DNA of 64,000 bases from Christiangramia salexigens (GTDB lineage: Bacteria > Bacteroidota > Bacteroidia > Flavobacteriales > Flavobacteriaceae). Position numbers and translations under genes: made by a program. The notes under the pieces were generated by a model, which did no database searches, was not told where the DNA came from, and saw nothing but the letters and a program-made list of their open reading frames with translations. The stretch is taken from contig NZ_CP018153.1 of the NCBI RefSeq assembly GCF_001889005.1, forward strand, positions 1,832,501 through 1,896,500, written 5' to 3'. This document shows positions 1 to 10,591 of the stretch, piece by piece; within the stretch, counting starts at the first letter, position 1, and each line of letters begins with the position of its first letter.

Positions 1-287
1 CCATAAGGATCGTTGTTTACTTTTTCAGGCTCGTCTTCAAGACTATCATTAAATTCAACGATCTCTCCGGAAAGTGGCATAAAAAGATCTGATACGGTTT
101 TTACAGCCTCTACAGTTCCAAACACCTCTTCTTTTTCAAGAGTCTCATCAAGGGTCTCTACCTCAACATATACTATATCTCCAAGTTCACCCTGGGCAAA
201 ATCTGTTACTCCGATGGTTGCTATATCTCCATCTATTTTAACCCACTCGTGGTCTTTTGTGTATTTTAATTCTTGTGGAATATTCAT
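1..287 (-). CDS. gcvH: Glycine cleavage system H protein, C-terminus cut by window edge
   Basis: The first 95 codons are visible, from the ATG at 285-287 to the left edge. H protein carries the aminomethyl group on a lipoyl-lysine between the P, T and L proteins of the glycine cleavage system in the cytoplasm. The N-terminus reads [18 protein letters not shown], the usual H-protein opening. The lipoylation site is visible as the lysine in [11 protein letters not shown], followed by [12 protein letters not shown]. Family members are about 125 residues, so roughly 30 are missing. The gene lies 60 bp behind sprA on the same strand but has its own promoter in that gap. Confidence 0.96.
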   Translation of the reverse strand, partial: MNIPQELKYTKDHEWVKIDGDIATIGVTDFAQGELGDIVYVEVETLDETLEKEEVFGTVEAVKTVSDLFMPLSGEIVEFNDSLEDEPEKVNNDPY

Positions 288-307
288 AATTAAATTTTAT
301 AAGTACG

Positions 308-338
308 CAAAGTTAATTTTTTAGCGCAATTGTTCAAA
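308..338 (-). promoter_or_regulatory. Bacteroidota-type promoter of gcvH
   Basis: On the minus strand TTTG (335-338) and TAACTTTG (308-315) are separated by exactly 19 bases. This is the TTTG-N19-TAnnTTTG arrangement described for flavobacterial housekeeping promoters. It ends about 20 bp before the gcvH ATG, so gcvH can be transcribed independently of sprA. Confidence 0.75.
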
Positions 339-347
339 TAAGCTTAG

Positions 348-3300
348 TTAATTTCCAAAATTATATATCAGGGTTATTCCAGATCGTATAGTTGTTTGTG
401 GAAATGCCGTAGACACCGCATATTCAGAGAAGCTATGATCATAATAGAATCTCGCAGTTAAATTCCTGCTCAAACCATAATCTGCCGTGAAATTAACTGC
501 CCATATATCCTGTCCGGAAATCGTTTGATTATTGGCCAGGTCCAGATATCTAACAATGGTCCTGTTCTTTCTGTAAGAAACATCAGCCTTAAAATTAAGG
601 TCACTGCTCATGATCCTGTTCTTACCTCCAAAACTCGTGGCGATCTTTAGGTCTTTAATCCTATAACCCAAACCTACGGTATATTCATTTCCGCTATATT
701 CCGTGAGCAAATTATTATCAAAACTAAATGCCAGGGACCGGTCTTTTTCAAGCTGCGCCAGAATTTGAATATTTCCTTTGGTTTCAAAATCGATTCGGGC
801 CAACGGAGTGAAAAGTTCTGTAAGAACTATATTGGAATACAATATAGGATTCTTGAAATCCCCTGCCTGATTGGTCGCTTCCGGATTTTCAGGATCGTAA
901 TCGAGATTTGTTTGAAACTGATTAAGTGTATAATCTGATCTGTACCCATGATTAATTGAGAACCTTCTGAATTTATCCCGGAACCACTCCAGGCGCATCA
1001 ACCCGGTATATTTTAAATTCCAGTTTGGTAGCGGCGTATCTCTAAATGGCCCTAATTTTACATTCCCCGGATCTGTCCCGGAATATGCTGCAACAAATGC
1101 CGGCAGCAAAACGGCCTGATTGGTTTTTCCGATGCCCCGAGGGAAACCTTCCTCATCCACATCATTTGGATCCAGACCTCTTTCAGCAGCCAGTCTCCTT
1201 GCAATCTCCAGTCTGTTTTCCCTGAATTTACTGAAGGAAGCTGAAGAGCTTTCGGTAGATTGATCGAATGCTGTTTTAATTAGAAGGGTAGACACATTAA
1301 AGTTACCATAGGTATATGGCGTTAATGGCAGATATTCCAATGACACAGGATCTACACGATAATTTTCAGAATAGTTCTCGGAATAATTCTTCCTTCCCGT
1401 TAGCTCGATCGTAAGATCCGGAAGCAGATCCAGAGTTGCCTGTGCATCCAGCTGTTCATTTTCCAGAGAAGTATATTGCTGATTAAAATTCTGGAATAAG
1501 GTTAACCAACCTCTCTCTGCAGCCATATACCTAATCTCATCCTGGAAACCGAACGTAAATCCAGTAGTAGGTTTTAACGTCCCCATGAAACCAATACTTT
1601 CGGTATAGCCCGGCAGATATATTCCACGACTGTTACGATAGTTCACCTGAAGGCTTTTAACTCCCGTAATGATATTAACAAAAGTATTATAGGCTTTATT
1701 CCCTTTAGGTTCTGGTTTTATTTCCGGCTTTTGGTCGGGTTTCTTTTCATCGGGTGGTCCGAGAGTGGGAACTCCCCGGCTTCTTTCTCTGATGGAATTT
1801 CCGGCTTGCTTTGGTTTCTTTTCCACAAGTCCAACATAATTATACAGATCCTGCATATTAAGACTCGCATTTATAGAATGTGTGTTGGAATTCTGAATAC
1901 TATTTCCAATATCCGGCACGCCTTCTAAATTTTCATAGATCTTGGATCCACGCTGCCACTGGAAATCTCCTGTATAGGAATACGTAGCCTTGATAAACCT
2001 CAGCACCGGGATCTTATCGAACGGTACCTGATAATTCACCTGCAAGGTCTGAAAATGCAAATTCGGCTCACCCGTATTAAAGAAATCATCCCAAAGACCT
2101 ATGCTATTATCAGCAAAACCTTCATCATCTATATAATTTCTTATAATTCTATTGTTGCTCGCATTGAATGCAAAACTCAGCGAACGGGTTAAATTATAGT
2201 TCACCCCGTATTGCCAGTCGAATAAATAATTCCGCTGATAAAGTGTCGGTATCCCTATATCCTCATTGGAGAGGTCCAGAGACCTGAACTTTTGTTCGTT
2301 GTATTGTCTAAAAATATTTGAACTGGCATTGATATTTGAAGGCAGGTAATTAAAGTTAAAATCCTTCAGCAAGGCAAAATAATCACTGCTATCCAGTACA
2401 GCTATATTCTTAAGTGGCTCCAGTGTCTTTTCAGGGAAATTGAATTCATAGGTCGCGCCTACTCTTACACTTTGATCTATACTTTCCTCGATCTCGAAAT
2501 CCCGGTGATCTATCTGATTATAGGAAGTAGAAAAAGCGAAGTTTTCAATATCATATGGCATCGGCTTTTTATCACCTACTCTTTCTTTTCTAAGCCCAAT
2601 CACGTTGACGCTTTCACGTTTAGTATAAGATTGAGATTGTTTTTTAACCTGGTCACGCTCTTCGGCATCAACAATATTTGCTAATCTGGTATCCAGTTCT
2701 ACATCCAGAAATTCCTGATCGTATTTAGGTGTTACCAGCTCTTCGCCTCTGCTATAATTAACCGGGATCTTAACTCCCCAGTTTTCAGGTAACAATTGAC
2801 CCATATTCACATTGGTCACCATGTCATATTGTTGCAGGTCTTCTCTGCTTCGCTGATTAGGACCCTGCTCTATCCCTCCAAACCCAACTGTACTTCTTCT
2901 TCCTGTAGCCGAAATGTTAGCAAAATCGGCAAGATTACTATCCATACTCACAACTCCGGCCCATCCGCCTTCGTTCTTTAGGTCTGAAAGTCTTAATTCG
3001 TTAAACCATACTTCACCGCAAAGATCTGTAACACCATCTACGCGGGTTCCGTTCTTCACCCCAAGCATCATTAATCTAACATTACCAAAACTTGGATTCC
3101 CCTTTACCCCTAATCTAAGTCGCCCCATTTCGTAGGCTTCTTCGGCATCTATCTGCTGAAGATCTTCCGTGAAGAAATTCAAATCTGTAGATATAAGAGA
3201 TGGATCTCCAAGCACCGCTGTTTTAACCTGCTGTAAAAGGTCAAGTTCCAGATTAAGTCTGTTTATTTCCGGCCAGATCTCTTCAGATGAAGAAGCACCG

Positions 3301-6300
3301 AAGGATGTTGGAGACAATGGGATCTCGACCTGATAGAAGTTATCTGTAAAATCTGTTCCAATCCTTACAAAAGCCACCAGCTGTCCATCTTTTAAAGCCT
3401 GCCTATTCACGAGAGACTCGGCATGAATAAACATTTCCAGGTTTTTATACTGACGCATATCTATCTGGAAGTTCTTATAGACCGCCCGCGCATCCTGAGG
3501 CTGAAGCCCACAAACGCTTAGGGAAAGAGATTGCTCATTTTGCCTGATATTCGTATTATTTTCATAAAGCTCCTCTCTGGAAACGCCTGGAGGTAACACA
3601 TATGGAATAGGCTGTCTGTTCTCGTTTTCTTCGATATTAACAGCATTTACTTCGAATAGAGTATTTCTGTTTTCCATCTGACCTTCATCCTCGAACAGGC
3701 TCTGGTTATATCTGCGATAATCGCCTCTAACCAGGTCCATGGTTCCAAACCTCAACAATGTTGGATTCTGAAAACCGGAAAGGTACATTCTAATAAAACG
3801 AATAGATCTAAAATCTGCTATCCCACCAATTGCACTGGTAGGTTCAAAAACAGGAACTTTAAATTGCAACCATCTAACCGGCAATTCCTGGCCATTCCTC
3901 AATGTGGTTGTGATCTCCTTTACATCTGTGATATACTGGTTATTCCCAATATCCATACCCTGAAAGAAAGGGATCTTATATTCGAAATAACTGTTGATGG
4001 TATTCATAGTGTTATCCCGGTTAATATCTTCGGTTGTAGGCAAAGTAGAGTTACCTCTATTCGTATCGGTCACACTCGTAGGCGAGTTACCCTGCGTTCC
4101 GTTATAATTACGGTATCTGTCCAGAATACTTCCGGTAGCGCTCAGGAAGTACTCATAGTTATCTGCAGAAGGATCGGCAAGATTGGCGAAATCTCCAAAT
4201 TTCACGGCTTCTTCAGCATCCAGCAACCCATCATAACCGGCATCCTGAAGTATCCTCGCATCTCCCTCAGAATCGAAGGCGTATACCAGTGAATTATCGG
4301 CCGGAACGGCACCGTAAGCTGTATTGATCACATTTGCTTCGCCCGCACCTTCAGGCAAACCGTTTTCATATTGTTTTCTCCCGTCCTTAAGGACATCTTC
4401 AGAAATATTTCCAAGGTTGAAATTAATAGACCCTCCGGTTCTTCCCTGATTCTCGGGATATATATAAGGGTCCATCACCCAGAACTGAATATACTCTACG
4501 TTAGACTGTTCAAAATTAGTGGTATTTATAGATCGCATGATCCCACCAAAATTATCCCCGGGATTTGGAAGATTATTGCTTCCGGCTGCTGCAGGGTTAT
4601 AGTTATACGGTCCTCTTTCTGAAGGATTATAAGCAACATCCATCGTATAGACTACCTGCGGCTGACCCTGAACCACATCTGTGTTAGGGAAGATCTCATT
4701 CAAGCCTACTCGTCTTGATGCATAACTGGAAATATCAGAATCACTTATCCCATCCGGTCTTCTACTGCTATAGAACACGGGATCTATGGTATACCAGGCC
4801 AGTTTCGCTCTTTTGTATCCAACTTTAAGATCTCCGTTACCCAATTCACCGCCAAAGCCAATTGGGACACTGGATAATTCCCAGCTCAATGGATTATTAA
4901 TATCGATGGAAGTCTGAGCTGCTTCGAAATCATCGATATATGTCGTGGCTTTACCATCAAAATCGTTGGTAGCCGGAGAACCTGGCACTAAGTATGCAAA
5001 TTCACCTCTTATTGAAAGGTTGGAAGGCACATCGGTGTCAATATTCGGTAATTTATTTACCAATCTGGTAAGAAAAGGAACCTCTGTACTGTAATTCAAA
5101 TTAACTCCAAGAATGGTATTATTGATCGGCTCGTAGCTATAATTCGCTTTTTGTGTGAGCGGTCGCTCCTTAAGGTTAATAAATGTACCTCCAATAAGGA
5201 AATTTTCATTGAACTGATGCTCTACATTTATCCCTGTAAATCTTTTGGTTTGCTGACCAAACAAGGCATTATTCTCTGTATTAACCTGAATTGGAATATC
5301 CGAAGCAAGCAAGGCTTCATCCAGGATCTGAACTCTACCAAGCTCATAGTTCACCACATAATCCACACCTTCCTGTAAGACTCGTCCTCCTGCAGTAACA
5401 GTAACCGACCCCGGCGGAAGATTGAATCCAATTGGAATCCCTTCAATTTCAGCCGACTTGTAACGCCCTTTTAGCTGAAATTTATTCTTATCTGCCTCTT
5501 CCTGTTCCGCCTGAGTTTTTGTTGTGCGATACATCGCACGAAAAACGTATTTTTTCTGATTTGCATTCCAGGTAGACGGCAATGAGTAATCTTCAGTCCC
5601 CGCATTAGGACTTTCATCCAACTTTTCAAATAAATGTTCACCGAAGGGTTCTACCGTAGTAAAAATGATATTTCCATTCTGAGGATCTATTGTTAAACCG
5701 GGAACATAATCGAAGAAACCGTCGCCTCCATTGATAGGGTCATTATTAGTATTCAATTGATCCAGTCTGAAAACTCTTAATAGTGGAGTTTCGGTAACAT
5801 CTGGTGGAAGACTTGTACCTTCAACCGGCCTTATATAATTGAGTGGTTGCGGATCTGTATAAAGGATATTCATCCTGAAATCTTCCCTCTCCAGTTGATA
5901 AGCTCCAAGACTATAGATATTCTTCATCATCAGGTCCCAAACCGGTTCATTCACGTTAGTGATGGTGCTTTTAAGGAGTTTTACAACGAGGTTTTGGCTT
6001 GCTCTTGGATTGCTGCCTGCCTGTTGCTCCTGATTTGTATTATTAGTAGCATTCACCCCGTCATTTGCAAATTCCCCTACCTGATAGACTTCTCCGTTCA
6101 GGGTATATTGAAAAGCCACCGCCAGGACTTCGTCATTACTCAACCTTTGATTAAGCGAGATATAACCAAGCTGTGAGTTTACAGTAAATTCATTAGGCTT
6201 AAGTTGTCTGGCGTTTTCGAGTTTCGCATAATCGGTCCCTTCAGAAACAGTTACACCCCCAAAACCACTTTCTACAGTAGCAATATCACGAATAGCCTGA

Positions 6301-7505
6301 GTTAATACCGATTCCTGCGGACCGGTGATTCCAAATGGGTTAAAATCGTTATTCGGGTTGTTAGGATAAGCTCCGGCGGGCTGATTAAAAAATCCTGCTG
6401 GCGGATTATCCAAACCTATATTTCCAGGCGTATTTGTTTCACCAAGGTCCTGAATAGCTACAATATTTCGGGTATCCTGAATGTTCTGAATATTGTTGGT
6501 TCTGTTGGTGATCCATACCTGTATCCTTTTTATCTGAATATTGGAATTTATAAAAGGATAATTCTTTAGAGCCTCATCATAGTGATCGCGGAAATAATGC
6601 GCAAGGAAGAAGTGACGATCCTGATCGTAATCCAGTGCAAATCTTTCGAATTCCTCCACGGTTGCACCACCCTCTACATTTACGGTTCGTCTTTCAGATT
6701 TCTGTTCAGAAAAAACACCGGTGATACGGGTCTTTCCAAACTGAAGTTCAGTTTTAAATCCGAATAAGCTTTGAGCTCCCTGAATAAGGGAGTTATTAAG
6801 CGCCATATTCACATTACCCACTTCAATTTTTTGAACGATATCATCCTCATTGGGAGTATATTCAAGTTTTAACTGATTCTGAAAATCGAAGGTAGATTCT
6901 GTATCATAATTCGCGGTAACCTGAAGTCGCTCACCTATCTGTCCCAGCAAACTTAGACTTATTCGCTGATCGAAATCAAATGATAGGTTCCTTCGGTTCC
7001 TTGGCGAAAATGAGGGGTTATCCTGTTTGGTGTATAACATCCCAAGGTCCAGTTCCACAGAACCCTGAGGCACAATATTGATCTCTGAGCCTCCAAAAAT
7101 ACTTTCAAAAAAACTGCTGTTTACATAAAAATCGGGCAACAGGTCCTTTTGGATCTCTTCAGCCCCTTCTTTTCGGCCGGTTAAGGCATCGTTCTTTAAT
7201 TTGAAATATTTACGCATTTCCTCGATAAGCACGAGGTCTTCAAATTCTTCGGGAGTTAAAACAAGAGGAAGTCCCAGGTTTATCTCTCCCAGGTTCTGTT
7301 TATAAAAATAGCGATCCAGAATTGGATCATATTCATACCTTGATTCAATACTCTGAGGATCGGGAAGATCTATCTCTCCGAGCACATAGCCGGTACTGGT
7401 TGTATCCTGCGGTGTTTCCTGAGCTACGGCTTCAATTGAAAACACGAGCAAGAACAGAAAACCAAGGCGTACCGATGTTAACAATTTCGGGTAGTTGTTC
7501 CTCAA
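348..7505 (-). CDS. sprA: Gliding motility / type IX secretion outer-membrane protein SprA
   Basis: At 2385 residues this matches SprA, the giant outer-membrane beta-barrel that forms the translocon of the type IX secretion system and is needed for gliding and for secretion of surface adhesins. A signal peptide is visible at residues 1-28 (hydrophobic LGFLFLLVFSIEAVAQ). The long chain is rich in beta-strand-forming, Asn/Tyr/Arg-rich segments and ends in an aromatic strand (SGITLIYNFGN) as barrel proteins do. The start is a TTG five bases after the ruvA stop; no ATG lies before the signal peptide. Position between ruvA and gcvH is a common flavobacterial arrangement. I see no truncation or frameshift. 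A Lys/Pro-rich stretch near residues 1910-1940 is low complexity. Confidence 0.95.
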   Translation of the reverse strand: MRNNYPKLLTSVRLGFLFLLVFSIEAVAQETPQDTTSTGYVLGEIDLPDPQSIESRYEYDPILDRYFYKQNLGEINLGLPLVLTPEEFEDLVLIEEMRKYFKLKNDALTGRKEGAEEIQKDLLPDFYVNSSFFESIFGGSEINIVPQGSVELDLGMLYTKQDNPSFSPRNRRNLSFDFDQRISLSLLGQIGERLQVTANYDTESTFDFQNQLKLEYTPNEDDIVQKIEVGNVNMALNNSLIQGAQSLFGFKTELQFGKTRITGVFSEQKSERRTVNVEGGATVEEFERFALDYDQDRHFFLAHYFRDHYDEALKNYPFINSNIQIKRIQVWITNRTNNIQNIQDTRNIVAIQDLGETNTPGNIGLDNPPAGFFNQPAGAYPNNPNNDFNPFGITGPQESVLTQAIRDIATVESGFGGVTVSEGTDYAKLENARQLKPNEFTVNSQLGYISLNQRLSNDEVLAVAFQYTLNGEVYQVGEFANDGVNATNNTNQEQQAGSNPRASQNLVVKLLKSTITNVNEPVWDLMMKNIYSLGAYQLEREDFRMNILYTDPQPLNYIRPVEGTSLPPDVTETPLLRVFRLDQLNTNNDPINGGDGFFDYVPGLTIDPQNGNIIFTTVEPFGEHLFEKLDESPNAGTEDYSLPSTWNANQKKYVFRAMYRTTKTQAEQEEADKNKFQLKGRYKSAEIEGIPIGFNLPPGSVTVTAGGRVLQEGVDYVVNYELGRVQILDEALLASDIPIQVNTENNALFGQQTKRFTGINVEHQFNENFLIGGTFINLKERPLTQKANYSYEPINNTILGVNLNYSTEVPFLTRLVNKLPNIDTDVPSNLSIRGEFAYLVPGSPATNDFDGKATTYIDDFEAAQTSIDINNPLSWELSSVPIGFGGELGNGDLKVGYKRAKLAWYTIDPVFYSSRRPDGISDSDISSYASRRVGLNEIFPNTDVVQGQPQVVYTMDVAYNPSERGPYNYNPAAAGSNNLPNPGDNFGGIMRSINTTNFEQSNVEYIQFWVMDPYIYPENQGRTGGSINFNLGNISEDVLKDGRKQYENGLPEGAGEANVINTAYGAVPADNSLVYAFDSEGDARILQDAGYDGLLDAEEAVKFGDFANLADPSADNYEYFLSATGSILDRYRNYNGTQGNSPTSVTDTNRGNSTLPTTEDINRDNTMNTINSYFEYKIPFFQGMDIGNNQYITDVKEITTTLRNGQELPVRWLQFKVPVFEPTSAIGGIADFRSIRFIRMYLSGFQNPTLLRFGTMDLVRGDYRRYNQSLFEDEGQMENRNTLFEVNAVNIEENENRQPIPYVLPPGVSREELYENNTNIRQNEQSLSLSVCGLQPQDARAVYKNFQIDMRQYKNLEMFIHAESLVNRQALKDGQLVAFVRIGTDFTDNFYQVEIPLSPTSFGASSSEEIWPEINRLNLELDLLQQVKTAVLGDPSLISTDLNFFTEDLQQIDAEEAYEMGRLRLGVKGNPSFGNVRLMMLGVKNGTRVDGVTDLCGEVWFNELRLSDLKNEGGWAGVVSMDSNLADFANISATGRRSTVGFGGIEQGPNQRSREDLQQYDMVTNVNMGQLLPENWGVKIPVNYSRGEELVTPKYDQEFLDVELDTRLANIVDAEERDQVKKQSQSYTKRESVNVIGLRKERVGDKKPMPYDIENFAFSTSYNQIDHRDFEIEESIDQSVRVGATYEFNFPEKTLEPLKNIAVLDSSDYFALLKDFNFNYLPSNINASSNIFRQYNEQKFRSLDLSNEDIGIPTLYQRNYLFDWQYGVNYNLTRSLSFAFNASNNRIIRNYIDDEGFADNSIGLWDDFFNTGEPNLHFQTLQVNYQVPFDKIPVLRFIKATYSYTGDFQWQRGSKIYENLEGVPDIGNSIQNSNTHSINASLNMQDLYNYVGLVEKKPKQAGNSIRERSRGVPTLGPPDEKKPDQKPEIKPEPKGNKAYNTFVNIITGVKSLQVNYRNSRGIYLPGYTESIGFMGTLKPTTGFTFGFQDEIRYMAAERGWLTLFQNFNQQYTSLENEQLDAQATLDLLPDLTIELTGRKNYSENYSENYRVDPVSLEYLPLTPYTYGNFNVSTLLIKTAFDQSTESSSASFSKFRENRLEIARRLAAERGLDPNDVDEEGFPRGIGKTNQAVLLPAFVAAYSGTDPGNVKLGPFRDTPLPNWNLKYTGLMRLEWFRDKFRRFSINHGYRSDYTLNQFQTNLDYDPENPEATNQAGDFKNPILYSNIVLTELFTPLARIDFETKGNIQILAQLEKDRSLAFSFDNNLLTEYSGNEYTVGLGYRIKDLKIATSFGGKNRIMSSDLNFKADVSYRKNRTIVRYLDLANNQTISGQDIWAVNFTADYGLSRNLTARFYYDHSFSEYAVSTAFPQTTIRSGITLIYNFGN

Positions 7506-7510
7506 TTTTG

Positions 7511-8092
7511 TTACAGCTTTTTTAGAGCCAGTTTTATTATGGATTCCACGCTTGAGTCCGGATCCTCTTTAAGGATTTTTTCGACAACCTTGCCGGCCTG
7601 GCGACGGTTATAACCGAGGATCTCTAATGCTGATAACGCTTCTTCCTTGTTAGTATTGTTTTGAGACACGAAAACTTCATCATCACCCATCACCTTTAGA
7701 ACCTTGTCTTTCAGATCCAGAATCACACGTTGAGCTGTTTTTGCTCCTATTCCCTTCACGCTTTGTATAGTTGGAACATCACCTCCGGCAATTGCTTCTG
7801 TAACCTCCCTTGGTTGTAGGGAAGATAACATCATTCTCGCAGTGCTGGTCCCAACACCAGAAACTGAAATAAGCAATTTGAATATTTCCCTCTCAGACTT
7901 CTCCGAAAACCCGTATAGGGTATGAGAATCCTCCTTAACATGAAGATAAGTATACAGATTCACCGCTTCAGAATCTGGAAGAAGCGAATAAGTATGCAGT
8001 GAAATATTAACAGAATAGCCAATCCCATTGCAGTCTATGACCACATAAGTAGGATTTTTTTCAATAAGCTGGCCTTTTAAATGATGAATCAT
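7511..8092 (-). CDS. ruvA: Holliday junction branch-migration protein RuvA
   Basis: RuvA binds the four-way junction and loads the RuvB motor during recombination repair. The 193-residue protein has the N-terminal OB-fold domain (MIHHLKGQLIEKNPTYVVID), two helix-hairpin-helix motifs (VSGVGTSTARM near residue 75 and VKGIGAKTAQR near 110) and the small C-terminal domain III (EALSALEILGYNRRQAGKVV) that contacts RuvB. Length is normal for the family. sprA follows five bases downstream, so the two are probably co-transcribed. ruvB is not adjacent but 7 kb away, as is usual in this phylum. Confidence 0.97.
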   Translation of the reverse strand: MIHHLKGQLIEKNPTYVVIDCNGIGYSVNISLHTYSLLPDSEAVNLYTYLHVKEDSHTLYGFSEKSEREIFKLLISVSGVGTSTARMMLSSLQPREVTEAIAGGDVPTIQSVKGIGAKTAQRVILDLKDKVLKVMGDDEVFVSQNNTNKEEALSALEILGYNRRQAGKVVEKILKEDPDSSVESIIKLALKKL

Positions 8093-8114
8093 GAAGAAAA
8101 CGTATGTACAATCT

Positions 8115-8122
8115 CAAATGTA
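8115..8122 (-). promoter_or_regulatory. Candidate -7 element for ruvA-sprA
   Basis: TACATTTG on the minus strand fits TAnnTTTG and lies 23 bp before the ruvA ATG. No clear TTTG stands 19 bases upstream, where the maeB terminator hairpin sits, so only the -7 half is supported. Confidence 0.5.
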
Positions 8123-8134
8123 GTAAAATAAAAT

Positions 8135-8160
8135 AAAGGCAGAAATCTACTTCTGCCTTT
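8135..8160 (-). terminator. Rho-independent terminator behind maeB
   Basis: AAAGGCAGAA (8135-8144) pairs with TTCTGCCTTT (8151-8160) around a six-base loop. On the minus strand it is followed by a T-rich run. It lies 20 bp after the maeB stop and separates maeB from ruvA. Confidence 0.85.
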
Positions 8161-8180
8161 TAAAAACTGCCTTTACAAGC

Positions 8181-10466
8181 TTATTTCTTCATTTTTTTCT
8201 CTTTCTCCTGTGCATCGACCACTGCTACAGCAGCCATATTTACCATTTCCTCAACGCTTGCTCCTAATTGCAGGATATGAACAGGCCTCTTCATTCCCAT
8301 CATTATAGGCCCAATAGAGTCTACATTATTAAGCTCTTTGATGAGTTTATAAGTACTGTTGGCCGAATCCAGATCTGGATAAATTAATGTATTCACCTTC
8401 TTCCCTGCAAGTTTAGAGAATGGGAATTTATTTTGAAGCATTTCGCGATTCAACGCAAAGTCTGCCTGTAGTTCTCCATCCACACTTAACTCCGGGTGGA
8501 ATCTATGCAGGTAAGACACAGCCTCTTTAACCTTTTTAGCTTTTGGATCTTTGGACGAACCAAAGTTTGCATAAGACACCATGGCGATAACCGGCTCCAT
8601 TCCAAATAACTGAACTGTACGTGCGGTCATTTGTGCAATTTTCGCAAGATCTTTTGCCGGAGGATCTATATTTATCGAAGTATCACTAATAAATAGCGGA
8701 CCTCTTGAGGTATTCATAACATTGGTAGCCGCAACCCGAGAAACGCCCTTAGCCATTCCTATAAGCTCCAGCATAGGTTTTACAACGGTTGGATAGGCTC
8801 TCGAATATCCAGAAAGCAGAGCATCTGCATCACCCTCATTCACCATCATGGCTGCAAAATAATTGCGTTCACGCATTAATTTCTCTGCATCATATTTGGT
8901 TACCCCGTTACGATGACGGGTTTCCCAATATTTATAGGCATAAGCTTTAAGATGTTCCTCTTCTTCGTCAGATTTAGGATCTATGATGGCAACATCGGCA
9001 TCAAAATCGATTTCTTCCATCAATTCCTTGATCACCTCTCTTCTTCCTAATAAAATAGGAATCCCTATACCTTCATCATTTACGATCTGAGCCGCCTTTA
9101 ACACGTCTAGGTGATCTGCCTCGGCAAATACGATCCTTTTTGGGTTGGTTTTTGCCCTGTTTATAAGCAGACGGGTAATCTTATTTTCATTACCCATTCT
9201 CTCCAACAACTCATCTTCATATTTCTGCCAATCGGTAATATCCTGTCTAGCCACACCGCTTTCCATGGCAGCCTTTGCAACTGCTGGAGGCACTTTGGCT
9301 ATAAGTCGTGGGTCAAAAGGTTTTGGAATAATATAATCGGGACCAAAGTTAAGACGGGTCTCGCCATAAGCGATATTTACCTGCTCCGGCACGGCTTCTT
9401 TTGCAAGTTCTGCCAGGGCCTTAACGGCGGCCTTCTTCATCTCCTCATTGATCTTGGAAGCTCTAACATCCAGTGCCCCGCGGAAGATAAAAGGAAATCC
9501 AAGTACATTGTTCACCTGGTTAGGATGATCACTTCTTCCCGTAGCCATGATGATATCTTTCCTGGTCTTCATCGCCAGGTCGTAATTGATCTCAGGATTT
9601 GGGTTGGCCATAGCGAAAACGATTGGTCGCTTAGCCATGCTCTTCAACATTTCGGGAGTAACGATATCTGCAATAGAAAGACCAACGAAAACATCGGCAT
9701 CCTTCATCGCCTGTTCGAGGGTATCGATCTTTCTTGAAGTAGCAAATTCTTTCTTTTCTTCAGATAGGTTATCGCGATCTTTTCTAATCACACCTTTGCT
9801 ATCCAGCATGACGATATTTTCAGCCTTAGCACCAAAAGATTTATATAGTTTGGTACAAGAAACGGCTGCAGCACCGGCACCACTAACCACGATTTTAACT
9901 TTATTCATCTTTTTCTTAGCAAGCTCCACTGCATTCAGTAAAGCAGCTGCCGAAATAATTGCCGTACCGTGCTGATCATCGTGCATAACCGGAATATCGA
10001 GTTCAGCTTTTAAACGCTGTTCGATCTCAAAGGCTTCAGGAGCTTTAATATCTTCCAGATTTATACCTCCAAAAGTTGGTGCAATATTCTTTACAGTTTC
10101 AATAAACTTATCTACATCTTTCGTGTCTACCTCAATATCAAAGACATCTATATCTGCAAAGATCTTGAACAATAGACCTTTACCTTCCATAACCGGTTTA
10201 GAGGCTTCGGGACCTATATCGCCAAGGCCTAAAACAGCGGTTCCGTTGGAAATTACAGCAACAAGATTTCCTTTGGTGGTATATTTATAGGCGTTCTCTT
10301 TATCCTTCTCAATTTCAAGACAAGGTTCAGCAACACCGGGGGAATATGCCAGAGAAAGATCCCTTTGCGTAGCATATTTTTTTGTAGGTACAACTTCAAT
10401 TTTTCCCGGCTTAGGTTTAGCGTGATAAACCAAAGCCTCTCTTCTCTTTCTGGAAGTATTACTCAT
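8181..10466 (-). CDS. maeB: NADP-dependent malic enzyme with phosphotransacetylase-like domain
   Basis: The 761-residue protein is the two-domain malic enzyme that decarboxylates malate to pyruvate with reduction of NADP, supplying NADPH and pyruvate. Residues 1 to about 410 are the malic enzyme part, with [15 protein letters not shown], the metal-site region [15 protein letters not shown], and a nucleotide fold at [15 protein letters not shown]. From about 430 onward it resembles phosphate acetyltransferase ([36 protein letters not shown]); in this family that domain is regulatory and not catalytic. It is a single-gene unit with its own candidate promoter upstream and a terminator downstream. 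Confidence 0.95.
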   Translation of the reverse strand: MSNTSRKRREALVYHAKPKPGKIEVVPTKKYATQRDLSLAYSPGVAEPCLEIEKDKENAYKYTTKGNLVAVISNGTAVLGLGDIGPEASKPVMEGKGLLFKIFADIDVFDIEVDTKDVDKFIETVKNIAPTFGGINLEDIKAPEAFEIEQRLKAELDIPVMHDDQHGTAIISAAALLNAVELAKKKMNKVKIVVSGAGAAAVSCTKLYKSFGAKAENIVMLDSKGVIRKDRDNLSEEKKEFATSRKIDTLEQAMKDADVFVGLSIADIVTPEMLKSMAKRPIVFAMANPNPEINYDLAMKTRKDIIMATGRSDHPNQVNNVLGFPFIFRGALDVRASKINEEMKKAAVKALAELAKEAVPEQVNIAYGETRLNFGPDYIIPKPFDPRLIAKVPPAVAKAAMESGVARQDITDWQKYEDELLERMGNENKITRLLINRAKTNPKRIVFAEADHLDVLKAAQIVNDEGIGIPILLGRREVIKELMEEIDFDADVAIIDPKSDEEEEHLKAYAYKYWETRHRNGVTKYDAEKLMRERNYFAAMMVNEGDADALLSGYSRAYPTVVKPMLELIGMAKGVSRVAATNVMNTSRGPLFISDTSINIDPPAKDLAKIAQMTARTVQLFGMEPVIAMVSYANFGSSKDPKAKKVKEAVSYLHRFHPELSVDGELQADFALNREMLQNKFPFSKLAGKKVNTLIYPDLDSANSTYKLIKELNNVDSIGPIMMGMKRPVHILQLGASVEEMVNMAAVAVVDAQEKEKKMKK

Positions 10467-10490
10467 AATTCATTTTTTTCGGCTGACAAG

Positions 10491-10498
10491 CAAAGTTA
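10491..10498 (-). promoter_or_regulatory. Candidate -7 element for maeB
   Basis: TAACTTTG on the minus strand, 24 bp before the maeB ATG, is the same octamer as in the gcvH promoter. Nineteen bases further upstream is TTTA (10518-10521), a one-base variant of the -33 TTTG. Confidence 0.6.
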
Positions 10499-10591
10499 AC
10501 AAGCTTGTATCCTTAAATAAAATAAAAAAGACAAAAGCTTTAAGTCGATATCGTATGATTATTCATAAATTGAAAATTCAAGCAATTATTT

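Noticed and set aside
9111..9737. Plus-strand open frame opposite maeB
   Set aside because: It lies wholly inside a strongly conserved enzyme gene on the other strand and has no recognisable protein features.
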